Positions 6,005 through 11,342 of a stretch of DNA of 11,342 nt are shown piece after piece. The DNA is from an uncultured Erysipelotrichaceae bacterium (GTDB lineage Bacteria > Bacillota_I > Bacilli_A > Erysipelotrichales > Erysipelotrichaceae): the NCBI GenBank assembly GCA_946621045.1, contig CAMOOA010000028.1, positions 1-11,342 of the forward strand, given 5' to 3'. Position 1 is the first letter of the stretch, and every line of letters begins with the position of its first letter. The notes under the pieces were generated by a model. That model ran no database searches. It had not been told where the DNA came from and saw only the letters and a program-made list of their open reading frames with translations. Made by a program: the position numbers and the translations under genes.

Positions 6005-6721
6005 ATGGACATCGGGATCATTGAAGCGCCTACCGTAAAGGAACTGTTCATTCAGAAAATCGCCGGCATGATCATCCGCGGAGAACTCAAACCGGGTGAA
6101 AAACTGCCGAGTGAGCGCGATCTTGCGGCACAGGCAAGAATTTCCAAGTCCGCCGTCCATTTTGCGATGGCGGAACTGGAGCGGCTCGGGTTTGTGGAGA
6201 CACGCGCCCGCCAGGGAACATTTGTCAGCGACTATACCAAGAACGGAACGATTGAAACACTGAACATGCTGATGAGCTTCAGCACCGAAAGCTTTCTGGA
6301 ACGCAGCCGCATGAAGGACATGCTCGAAATGCGGATGGCAATCGAAGGCAAGGCGCTGGAGATGCTGGCAGACCGGCTGACGCCGGAATCCTTCGACATT
6401 CTCCGCCAGGATGTCGTCGCCAGCGAAGCGATTGCCGCAAGCCAGGCAGACAACCACGCCCTTGCGGTCAGCTTCTTTGATTTTCACCATGACATCTGTT
6501 TTGTGTCAGGAAACTTCATTCTTCCCCTGCTGTTCAATTCCTTCCGGGTCGTGACGCTGTCCTACTGGGAATATGCGATCCGCTTCCTCGGCCGGGATGA
6601 ATGCATAAAACTGATGACGGATCTGCTTTCCGTTATTCAGGCAAGAGATGCGGAAAAATCCCTGGGCTTCCTGCATGATGAATTCATCATGTTTCTCAAT
6701 CTTACGGACAGTCACCGCTGA
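6005..6721 (+). CDS. FadR-subfamily GntR transcriptional regulator
   Basis: A 238-residue DNA-binding regulator. Residues 10-77 form the GntR winged helix, with LPSERDLAAQARISKSAVH and LGFVETRARQGTFV. Residues about 95-232 form an all-helical FCD-like ligand domain (MLEMRMAIEGKALEMLADR, then FFDFHHDI, then HDEF). In FCD proteins three histidines plus an acid hold a metal. Here the position normally His in the EHRxLLxAI segment appears to be Met204, so the metal site may be incomplete, as in acyl-CoA-binding FadR. The ATG at 5993 has no ribosome binding site, while the ATG at 6005 follows GGAGGG, so I chose the latter. Four FadR-type operators in the window, one just before this gene, suggest it controls itself and the flanking flavoenzyme, isomerase and Fe-S protein genes. 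The ligand is inferred to be a fatty acid or acyl-CoA. Confidence 0.92.
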   Translation: MDIGIIEAPTVKELFIQKIAGMIIRGELKPGEKLPSERDLAAQARISKSAVHFAMAELERLGFVETRARQGTFVSDYTKNGTIETLNMLMSFSTESFLERSRMKDMLEMRMAIEGKALEMLADRLTPESFDILRQDVVASEAIAASQADNHALAVSFFDFHHDICFVSGNFILPLLFNSFRVVTLSYWEYAIRFLGRDECIKLMTDLLSVIQARDAEKSLGFLHDEFIMFLNLTDSHR

Positions 6722-6749
6722 CCGGATCGGCGGAGAATCAGTATTACGG

Positions 6750-6778
6750 AAAAAGGAAGGCGCTCATGCCTCCCTTTT
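6750..6778. terminator. Bidirectional terminator between the regulator and citrate synthase genes
   Basis: AAAAGGAAGGC (6751-6761) pairs with GCCTCCCTTTT (6768-6778), with one mismatch, around a 6-nt loop. A run of As on one side and of Ts on the other makes it usable in both directions. It serves the plus-strand regulator and overlaps the stop codon of the convergent citrate synthase gene. Confidence 0.75.
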
Positions 6779-8123
6779 ATCGTTCCGCCATCGGGATATA
6801 TCCGCGGTCTTCCGCCACGCTCCGATACGCCGGCCGGATGATCTTGTCCATGGTGACCAGTTCCTCCAGGCGATGCGCACTCCATCCGGCAATGCGGGCA
6901 ATCGCAAACAGCGGTGTAAACAGCTCGCGCGGGATTCCCAGCATCTCGTAGACGAATCCGCTGTAGAAATCGACATTCGGGCATACTCCCTTGTAGATCT
7001 TCCGTTCCTCGGCGATGATCCGCGGGGCGGCGCGCTCGATATTGGTATAGAGCGCCAGGTCCCTGTCCAGCCCCTTGGCAGCCGCAAGCTGCGCCGCAAA
7101 GGTGCGGAGAATCTGTTCACGCGGGTCCGACAGTGAGTAGATTGCATGACCCATTCCGTAAATCAGTCCTTTTCCGTCATAGGCTTCTTTCCGCACAATC
7201 TTCCGCAGATACGCCGATATCTCCTCTTCATCCTCGTAATCGGACACATGCATGCGGATATCGTCCATCATCTTTACGACCTGGAGGTTGGCGCCCCCGT
7301 GCTTGTGTCCCTTGAGGGAGGACATGGCAGCCGCAATCGCAGAATACGTATCCGTTCCTGCCGATGTGACAACGCGGGTTGTGAACGTGGAATTGTTTCC
7401 GCCGCCGTGTTCCATGTGAAGCAGAAGCGCAAGGTCGAGCACCCGTGCTTCCAGTTCGGTGAACTGCATGTCCGGCCGCAGAAGCCGCAGGAAATTCTCC
7501 GCCGTTGTAAGTGCGGTATCCGGACGGTGAATATACATGCTTTCCTCGGCATCGTAATGGTTGTGCGCATGATACCCGTAAACCGCCAGCATCGGGAACA
7601 CCGCAATCAGCATCATGCTCTGACGGAGCACGTTGCTCAGGGAAAGATCCTCCTTCCGGGGGTCATAGGACGCAAGGGTCAGAATACTGCGGGTCATCGA
7701 ATTCATGATGTCCTCGCTCGGCGCCTTCATGATGACATCACGCGTAAAATTTGTCGGCAGCTGCGTCAGCTCCGCCAGGGTGCTGCGGAACTCCGCCAGC
7801 TTTGTTTCGGAAGGCAGTTCTCCGAACAGCAGAAGATAAGCGGCTTCCTCATAGATGAACCGCTTTCCTGCCGCATCCCTTACAAGATCTTTCACATCAT
7901 AGCCGCGGTAGCGGAGTTCTCCGTCACACGGTGTCTTCACGCCGTCGACCATCCTGAAGGCATTCACCGTGGAGATATGGGTCAGGCCGGTGAGCACGCC
8001 GGCGCCGTTCTCATCGCGGAGACCTTTCTTGACCCCGTAGAAATCAAACAGGTCCCTGCTTACATCATCGTTTTTCGCAAGCAGTTCCGCCTGCCGGTTC
8101 ATATATTCTTCTGAAATGTTCAT
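6777..8123 (-). CDS. Citrate synthase (citrate/2-methylcitrate synthase family)
   Basis: The enzyme condenses acetyl-CoA with oxaloacetate; some relatives use propionyl-CoA. The 448-residue protein has the family active-site set: HMEHGGGNNSTF (His236, His239), KHGGAN with His275 (pig His274), GMGHAIYSLSDPR with His326 and Arg335 (pig His320 and Arg329), and NVDFYSG with Asp385 (pig Asp375). Substrate-recognition sequence RYRGYDVKDL is near residue 71. Citrate and 2-methylcitrate synthase activities cannot be separated from sequence alone. AAGGGAGG precedes the ATG. It is a single-gene unit between the regulator and the isomerase. No FadR-type operator is seen in its upstream DNA, so it may be a neighbour outside the regulon. 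No other citric acid cycle gene is in the window, so it may serve glutamate synthesis or acetyl-CoA disposal. Confidence 0.95.
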   Translation of the reverse strand: MNISEEYMNRQAELLAKNDDVSRDLFDFYGVKKGLRDENGAGVLTGLTHISTVNAFRMVDGVKTPCDGELRYRGYDVKDLVRDAAGKRFIYEEAAYLLLFGELPSETKLAEFRSTLAELTQLPTNFTRDVIMKAPSEDIMNSMTRSILTLASYDPRKEDLSLSNVLRQSMMLIAVFPMLAVYGYHAHNHYDAEESMYIHRPDTALTTAENFLRLLRPDMQFTELEARVLDLALLLHMEHGGGNNSTFTTRVVTSAGTDTYSAIAAAMSSLKGHKHGGANLQVVKMMDDIRMHVSDYEDEEEISAYLRKIVRKEAYDGKGLIYGMGHAIYSLSDPREQILRTFAAQLAAAKGLDRDLALYTNIERAAPRIIAEERKIYKGVCPNVDFYSGFVYEMLGIPRELFTPLFAIARIAGWSAHRLEELVTMDKIIRPAYRSVAEDRGYIPMAER

Positions 8124-8159
8124 GTCCGCCTCCCTTCCTTCTATCCGAAAAATGAAACA

Positions 8160-8198
8160 TATTGTTATTTTTTACATATTTTTGGAAATATAACAATA
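8160..8198. promoter_or_regulatory. AT-rich upstream region of citrate synthase with a 9-bp inverted repeat
   Basis: TATTGTTAT (8160-8168) and ATAACAATA (8190-8198) form a perfect inverted repeat with a 21-bp spacer. A second dyad, ATATTT-TTGG-AAATAT, lies at 8176-8191. The DNA is strongly AT-rich compared with its surroundings. A TATATT that could act as a -10 lies on the minus strand in the right arm (8187-8192), with no clear -35. The repeat may be an operator, but AT-rich promoter DNA yields such repeats by chance. Confidence 0.35.
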
Positions 8199-8237
8199 AT
8201 TTTCACAGTTCTTTCGTACAGTTTTCATTATCTGTCC

Positions 8238-8267
8238 AAAAAAAGAACATCCGGGAGACGCCGGATG
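8238..8267 (-). terminator. Intrinsic terminator of the fatty acid isomerase gene
   Basis: On the minus strand CATCCGG (8267-8261) pairs perfectly with CCGGATG (8254-8248) around a 6-nt loop. After two bases a run of seven Ts follows (8244-8238). It lies about 33 bases after the isomerase stop codon and separates it from the citrate synthase promoter region. Confidence 0.85.
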
Positions 8268-8299
8268 CCCTTTGACATTCATGAATGGTGAACGGATTC

Positions 8300-9655
8300 T
8301 CAGAAGAAACGCTCTACCAGTTCTCTGGAATACTCTGCAGTTTCGTCCATGTCACCGAACGCCATGACTTCGCCTGCATAGTAGGTATCGTATTTGCCCT
8401 GCATTGCCTCGACATCATCGTACCAGCCAGCTGCGTAGTCTTCGGAGAAGACATGCGGGAAATAATACCAGCTCTGTTCATTGACGACGTTGGAAGCCGG
8501 GTTCTTCATGATCCTGAGATCTTCAAGAACGGTCTGCTTGCATTCCTCATACGGAATCTCCGCACTGTTCTTGTGCTTGCGGAGCGCATAGGTTGTGATG
8601 ACCTGATCCTTGGTGTCTCTCCATCTTCTGTAGTAAACCATCAGATGTCCGAGACGGTCCGGCGTCATGTTGTCAAATACGTAGTAGGAGATCTCCGGAT
8701 GATCTTCCGGACGGGTCTCAACTGCCAGAACGTCGTAGCGTTCGTATTCGATCTTGGAGAAGTACTTTGCCTCATCCTCGCGTGCGTCCGCATAGTTCGG
8801 GAAGAACTGGAGCGGCGATGTGATGATCAGCTTGTCATACTCTTCCACTTCACCGTTGACGGTGACATAGACCTTGCCGTCCTTACGCTCAACCTTTGTG
8901 ATATCGCTGTTCAGACGTGCATGGTTCTTCAGCTTGTCATTGAGGCTTTCCCAGATGAACTGTGTTCCGTTTTTCCATGTCCACAGGTTGATGCGGACAA
9001 AGTTCATGCAGGTCTGGAAATCCAGATATTTCAGAACATAGGCTGCCGGAATCTCATCAAAGTAGCCGTAGCCGAAGGATGTGAACGGACCGATCCAGAT
9101 ATCCTGGGTCAGTTCAACATTATTCATTTCACACCAGTCCTTGAACGGCATTGCGAGATCCTTGAGGTTCTCGTTGGTTCCGCTGACCGGTTCACGCTCC
9201 GGCGTAACTGCGAAGCCGTCATAACGGCCCTGCGCAACACCGCGGTGTCCGTTCAAATCATAACCCTTGTACTTTGTCTCAAGAATACGGCCAAGTTCAG
9301 TGACCTGCTTCTTCATCTTCAGAAGACGCGGAATCTTAAGGATGTTCTTTTTCGGCTCGAACGGTTCAATCACGTTGCCGTTGCGGTCCTTGTAGTTGCG
9401 GTTCAGCTGCGGTCCGTCGTGGGTGATGCCGCAGAATTCCTCAACATCATGAACTGCATAATAGGAAGGAACACCCATGATTGCGCCCATTTCATAACGG
9501 CGTCCGTTATAGTGCGGGCTGTGGCACTTGCCTCCGACATGGTCATTCTTCTCGAGAATGGTGTAGTTTTCATAGCCTTTCTTCTCAAGATACATGCCTG
9601 CGGAAAGTCCGGCGGGGCCTCCGCCGATGATGCAGATTTTAATGTTCTTGTCCAT
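8300..9655 (-). CDS. Polyunsaturated fatty acid (linoleate) isomerase, FAD-dependent
   Basis: The product is closely similar over its whole length to the Cutibacterium acnes polyunsaturated fatty acid isomerase (PAI), which turns linoleic acid into trans-10,cis-12 conjugated linoleic acid with FAD as a non-consumed cofactor. Shared stretches recalled from PAI include HVGGKCHSP, RRYEMGAIMGVPSY (53-66), VLKYLDF, DNMTPDRLGHLMVYY-like (328-342) and WYYFPHVFSEDYAAGWY (396-412). FAD motifs are GGGPAG (11-16), Glu35, the GG at 41-42, and YYAGEVMAFG (425-434). It has 451 residues against about 424 in PAI; much of the excess is an insert around residues 138-162. Two ATGs are adjacent: the second (9655) is 6 bases from GGAGG and is preferred to the first (9658). 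A TATAAT lies upstream and a FadR-type operator about 48 bp beyond it. Double-bond regiochemistry and true substrate are inferred. Confidence 0.88.
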   Translation of the reverse strand: MDKNIKICIIGGGPAGLSAGMYLEKKGYENYTILEKNDHVGGKCHSPHYNGRRYEMGAIMGVPSYYAVHDVEEFCGITHDGPQLNRNYKDRNGNVIEPFEPKKNILKIPRLLKMKKQVTELGRILETKYKGYDLNGHRGVAQGRYDGFAVTPEREPVSGTNENLKDLAMPFKDWCEMNNVELTQDIWIGPFTSFGYGYFDEIPAAYVLKYLDFQTCMNFVRINLWTWKNGTQFIWESLNDKLKNHARLNSDITKVERKDGKVYVTVNGEVEEYDKLIITSPLQFFPNYADAREDEAKYFSKIEYERYDVLAVETRPEDHPEISYYVFDNMTPDRLGHLMVYYRRWRDTKDQVITTYALRKHKNSAEIPYEECKQTVLEDLRIMKNPASNVVNEQSWYYFPHVFSEDYAAGWYDDVEAMQGKYDTYYAGEVMAFGDMDETAEYSRELVERFF

Positions 9656-9687
9656 CATTATCCTCCGATAAAACTCTCTCTGATTTC

Positions 9688-9693
9688 ATTATA
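9688..9693 (-). promoter_or_regulatory. -10 box of the fatty acid isomerase gene
   Basis: TATAAT on the minus strand, 32 bases before the preferred start codon, leaving room for a leader of about 25 bases with a GGAGG. The hexamer at the -35 distance (GTGCAC) is poor, which suggests dependence on an activator or a weak basal promoter. Confidence 0.6.
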
Positions 9694-9740
9694 GTGCGCT
9701 GCCTGTGTTTGTGCACGGGAAAAATGACAGTTTCTGAATG

Positions 9741-9751
9741 TGGTCAAACCA
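9741..9751. promoter_or_regulatory. FadR-subfamily operator, site 3
   Basis: TGGTCAAACCA, the exact reverse complement of site 2. It lies 47 bp upstream of the isomerase -10, around -60 to -70 relative to the expected isomerase start and about 90-100 bp before the start of the divergent Fe-S protein gene. That location suits activation of the weak isomerase promoter or cooperation with site 4 better than simple blockage. Confidence 0.82.
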
Positions 9752-9766
9752 GTTACCAGTACGCTT

Positions 9767-9779
9767 TCCGGCTGCCGGA
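9767..9779. repeat. 13-bp perfect dyad TCCGGCTGCCGGA
   Basis: A perfect odd-length palindrome (TCCGGC-T-GCCGGA) between operator site 3 and the -35 box of the plus-strand promoter. It is GC-rich within AT-rich regulatory DNA. It could bind a second regulator; there is no other copy that I noticed at the promoters in this window. Confidence 0.35.
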
Positions 9780-9804
9780 GTGCCTGTACCTGCCGTGTTT
9801 ATGG

Positions 9805-9834
9805 TTGACTGTCTTTCTTTCTCTTTTTTATAAT
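9805..9834 (+). promoter_or_regulatory. Sigma-A-type promoter of the Fe-S/GltD-like gene
   Basis: TTGACT (9805-9810) and TATAAT (9829-9834) are separated by 18 bp of T-rich DNA. This is the best promoter in the window. The expected start is near 9841, inside operator site 4. Confidence 0.85.
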
Positions 9835-9839
9835 TTATT

Positions 9840-9850
9840 TGGTTAAACCA
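9840..9850. promoter_or_regulatory. FadR-subfamily operator, site 4
   Basis: TGGTTAAACCA, the exact reverse complement of site 1. It begins 5 bp after the TATAAT, exactly the spacing of site 1 from its own -10, so bound regulator would cover the transcription start. Confidence 0.87.
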
Positions 9851-9854
9851 ATCA

Positions 9855-9899
9855 AAACCGCCCGCTGCGTCAGATGGGATGCGCACCTGTAAGCGGTTT
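9855..9899 (+). promoter_or_regulatory. Structured leader RNA hairpin
   Basis: AAACCGC (9855-9861) pairs with GCGGTTT (9893-9899). Inside, GCGTC (9867-9871) pairs with GATGC (9878-9882, one G-U) around a 6-nt loop. The hairpin fills most of the roughly 80-base leader and ends 10 bases before the AAGGAG of the Fe-S protein gene. It has no poly-T tail, and I do not recognise a known riboswitch. Confidence 0.4.
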
Positions 9900-9922
9900 C
9901 AGACACAATAAGGAGAACTGTC

Positions 9923-11342
9923 ATGCCAAGAGAAGTGAATCCCCGCATTCATGTCAATGAACGCGATTTTCCGCAGGAAGACTATCATTGCGATGATCCC
10001 GAGAAAAAGGAACTTGTAATGAAACTTGCCCGGATGATCACCGACAACATCCCGCGCAAGCTCCCCGGCGGCATGCACGAGAATCATATGGATTTCTGGA
10101 TTCTTGACCGCATGCTTACCAAAGAAGAAGTAAAGTTCATGATCAGCTTCAAAAAACGCCGTGTCGGCCGCACCACAAAGGAGCTCGCCGAATGGAACAA
10201 CATGAGCGAAGACGAAGCGCAGAAAATCATCAACCACCTGCTCTGGATCGGTATTATCGAACAGAACCGCGACAATGCGGACAACCATATTCAGTATCTG
10301 ATTCCGAAATGGGTTGTCGGCAGCGGCGAATACATGGTCGAGCATCCGACCCTTCCGGATCTGCATCCGGAGGTCGCGACAATGTTCAACCTTGCGCCGC
10401 AGGAGCCGCTTGAGCTTGCCGCAAAACTGGTTCCTCCGGGAGGCGCCGGCATCGGCATGCATGTTATCCCGGTGGAAAAGGCAATCGAAGCGGAAAGCCA
10501 GTCGGTTTCCGTCGAACACCTTTCCCACTGGCTTCAGAAATACGATACCTTCTGCAGTATGGTCTGCGCCTGCCGCAAGGCGCAGCGCATCCGCGGCGAA
10601 GGTGTCGGCGACATCGAAGGCCATATGTGCATCGGCGTCGGCGACATCGCAGAGTTCCTGGTGACTTCCGGAAAGGATGCCCGCTACATCACCCGCGAAG
10701 AGGCAATGGACATCATCATGCGTGCAGAACGCAAGGGATATGTGCACCAGATCACCAATCTGGACGGTCCCAACCGTATTGTAGGTATCTGTAACTGTTC
10801 GCCGGGAAGCTGTTACGGTCTGCGTACCAGCCAGCTGTTCAACACCCCGAACATGAGCCGCAGCGCCTACCGCGCACACGTTGATGCGGAGAAATGCGTT
10901 GCCTGCGGCAAGTGCGTTGAAGTCTGCCCTGCCGGTGCCGCAAAGCTCGGTCAGAAGCTCTGCCGCAAAGACGGCTCCAAGGTGATGTATCCCATGCATG
11001 AACTTCCCGATGACAATGTCTGGGGCGAAGACAGGTGGGATCCGGACTACCGCGATCACAACAAGATCAACTGTTATGACACCGGCACCTCTCCGTGCAA
11101 GACCGCCTGCCCGGCGCATATCGCCGTACAGGGGTATATCCGCATGGCGGCGGAAGGCCGCTATGAAGATGCAGTACGGCTGATCCGTCAGGACAACCCG
11201 TTCCCGGCTGTCTGCGGCGCCGTCTGCAACAAGCGCTGTGAAGACCGCTGCACACGCGGAACCATTGACAAGCCGGTCGCAATCGATGAAATCAAGAAGT
11301 TCCTCTGTCAGTATGAACTGAAGAACCCGGGACAGTTTGTCC
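9923..11342 (+). CDS. Large Fe-S protein with GltD-like oxidoreductase domain (partial, runs off the window)
   Basis: The first 473 codons are open to the window edge. AAGGAGA 7 bases before the ATG supports the start. Residues about 60-120 look like a winged helix (TTKELAEWNNMSEDEAQKII, then LWIGIIEQ). Residues 205-300 hold a cysteine set (CSMVCACRKAQR with Cys211, Cys215, Cys217; Cys236; CNCSPGSC with Cys290, Cys292, Cys297) resembling an additional Fe-S ligand cluster. Residues 325-335 are a classic 4Fe-4S motif, CVACGKCVEVCP. From about 384 begins the Fer4_20-type domain found at the N-terminus of GltD and dihydropyrimidine dehydrogenase: CKTACPAHIAVQGYI (Cys392, Cys396), then CGAVCNKRCEDRC (Cys431, 435, 439, 443). 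FAD and NAD(P)H Rossmann domains should follow outside the window. It is probably an electron-transferring or double-bond-reducing flavoprotein. Its promoter and operator place it in the FadR-type regulon. The substrate is unknown. Confidence 0.85.
   Translation, partial: MPREVNPRIHVNERDFPQEDYHCDDPEKKELVMKLARMITDNIPRKLPGGMHENHMDFWILDRMLTKEEVKFMISFKKRRVGRTTKELAEWNNMSEDEAQKIINHLLWIGIIEQNRDNADNHIQYLIPKWVVGSGEYMVEHPTLPDLHPEVATMFNLAPQEPLELAAKLVPPGGAGIGMHVIPVEKAIEAESQSVSVEHLSHWLQKYDTFCSMVCACRKAQRIRGEGVGDIEGHMCIGVGDIAEFLVTSGKDARYITREEAMDIIMRAERKGYVHQITNLDGPNRIVGICNCSPGSCYGLRTSQLFNTPNMSRSAYRAHVDAEKCVACGKCVEVCPAGAAKLGQKLCRKDGSKVMYPMHELPDDNVWGEDRWDPDYRDHNKINCYDTGTSPCKTACPAHIAVQGYIRMAAEGRYEDAVRLIRQDNPFPAVCGAVCNKRCEDRCTRGTIDKPVAIDEIKKFLCQYELKNPGQFV

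Noticed and set aside
5885..6490. Minus-strand frame running through the divergent promoter region and the regulator gene
   Set aside because: It covers both operators and the regulator's own helix-turn-helix coding DNA and has no start signal; it is a shadow.
7146..8114. Plus-strand frame opposite citrate synthase
   Set aside because: All active-site motifs of citrate synthase are on the minus strand; the plus frame has no start signal.
8285..9694. Long plus-strand frame opposite the fatty acid isomerase
   Set aside because: It mirrors a strongly recognised gene, runs through that gene's promoter region, and its hydrophobic translation has no family features.
9801..9812. Fifth operator in ATGGTTGACTGT
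   Set aside because: Only the left half (TGGT) fits; the right half is ACTG rather than ACCA, and it contains the -35 box.
9899..11119. Long minus-strand frame opposite the Fe-S/GltD-like gene
   Set aside because: The plus strand has a promoter, a ribosome binding site and several cysteine motifs; the minus frame has none of these.

Overview
The window looks like a piece of a Bacillota (Firmicutes) chromosome, probably a gut-associated, moderately GC-rich member of the Erysipelotrichia or a related class. The reasons are strong GGAGG-type ribosome binding sites, a class B sortase, a LuxS/Pfs pair, many flavin and Fe-S redox enzymes, and codon use rich in GC yet with AT-rich promoters. The taxonomic call is inference.

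Region 1 (1-104) looks like the right end of an IS200/IS605- or IS1341-type element: tandem hairpins that overlap the last codons of a short open frame, in the pattern of a tnpB 3' end with its guide (omega/re) RNA scaffold. Region 2 (105-3005, minus strand) is a compact housekeeping/surface block. A zinc-ribbon protein is followed by a class B sortase, a Nudix ADP-ribose pyrophosphatase-like hydrolase, LuxS, and MTA/SAH nucleosidase. The last four genes are 2 bp apart or overlapping and end at an intrinsic terminator. The nucleosidase and LuxS carry out consecutive steps of S-adenosylhomocysteine recycling, which releases the AI-2 precursor.

Region 3 (3061-11342) is the most interesting part. 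It holds a translationally coupled pair (a CrtI/RetSat-like FAD oxidoreductase and a three-domain flavin/2Fe-2S reductase), a divergent FadR-subfamily GntR regulator, a citrate synthase, a homologue of the Cutibacterium (Propionibacterium) acnes polyunsaturated fatty acid isomerase (linoleate isomerase), and the first 473 codons of a large Fe-S protein that leads into a GltD-like NAD(P)H oxidoreductase. Four perfect 11-bp dyads of the form TGGT-NNN-ACCA, the known FadR-subfamily operator type, lie at the promoters of these genes. Two are TGGTTTAACCA and two are TGGTTTGACCA (read on one strand or the other). At two promoters the operator begins exactly 5 bp after a TATAAT -10 box.

Taken together, region 3 reads as a locally autoregulated regulon for isomerising, and probably reducing, unsaturated fatty acids (a biohydrogenation or detoxification pathway). 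The isomerase would shift double bonds into conjugation, the CrtI/RetSat-like flavoprotein would be the candidate double-bond reductase, and the 2Fe-2S reductase and the Fe-S/GltD-like protein would supply electrons. The isomerase assignment is the firm anchor; the rest of the pathway is inference from gene context and shared operators.
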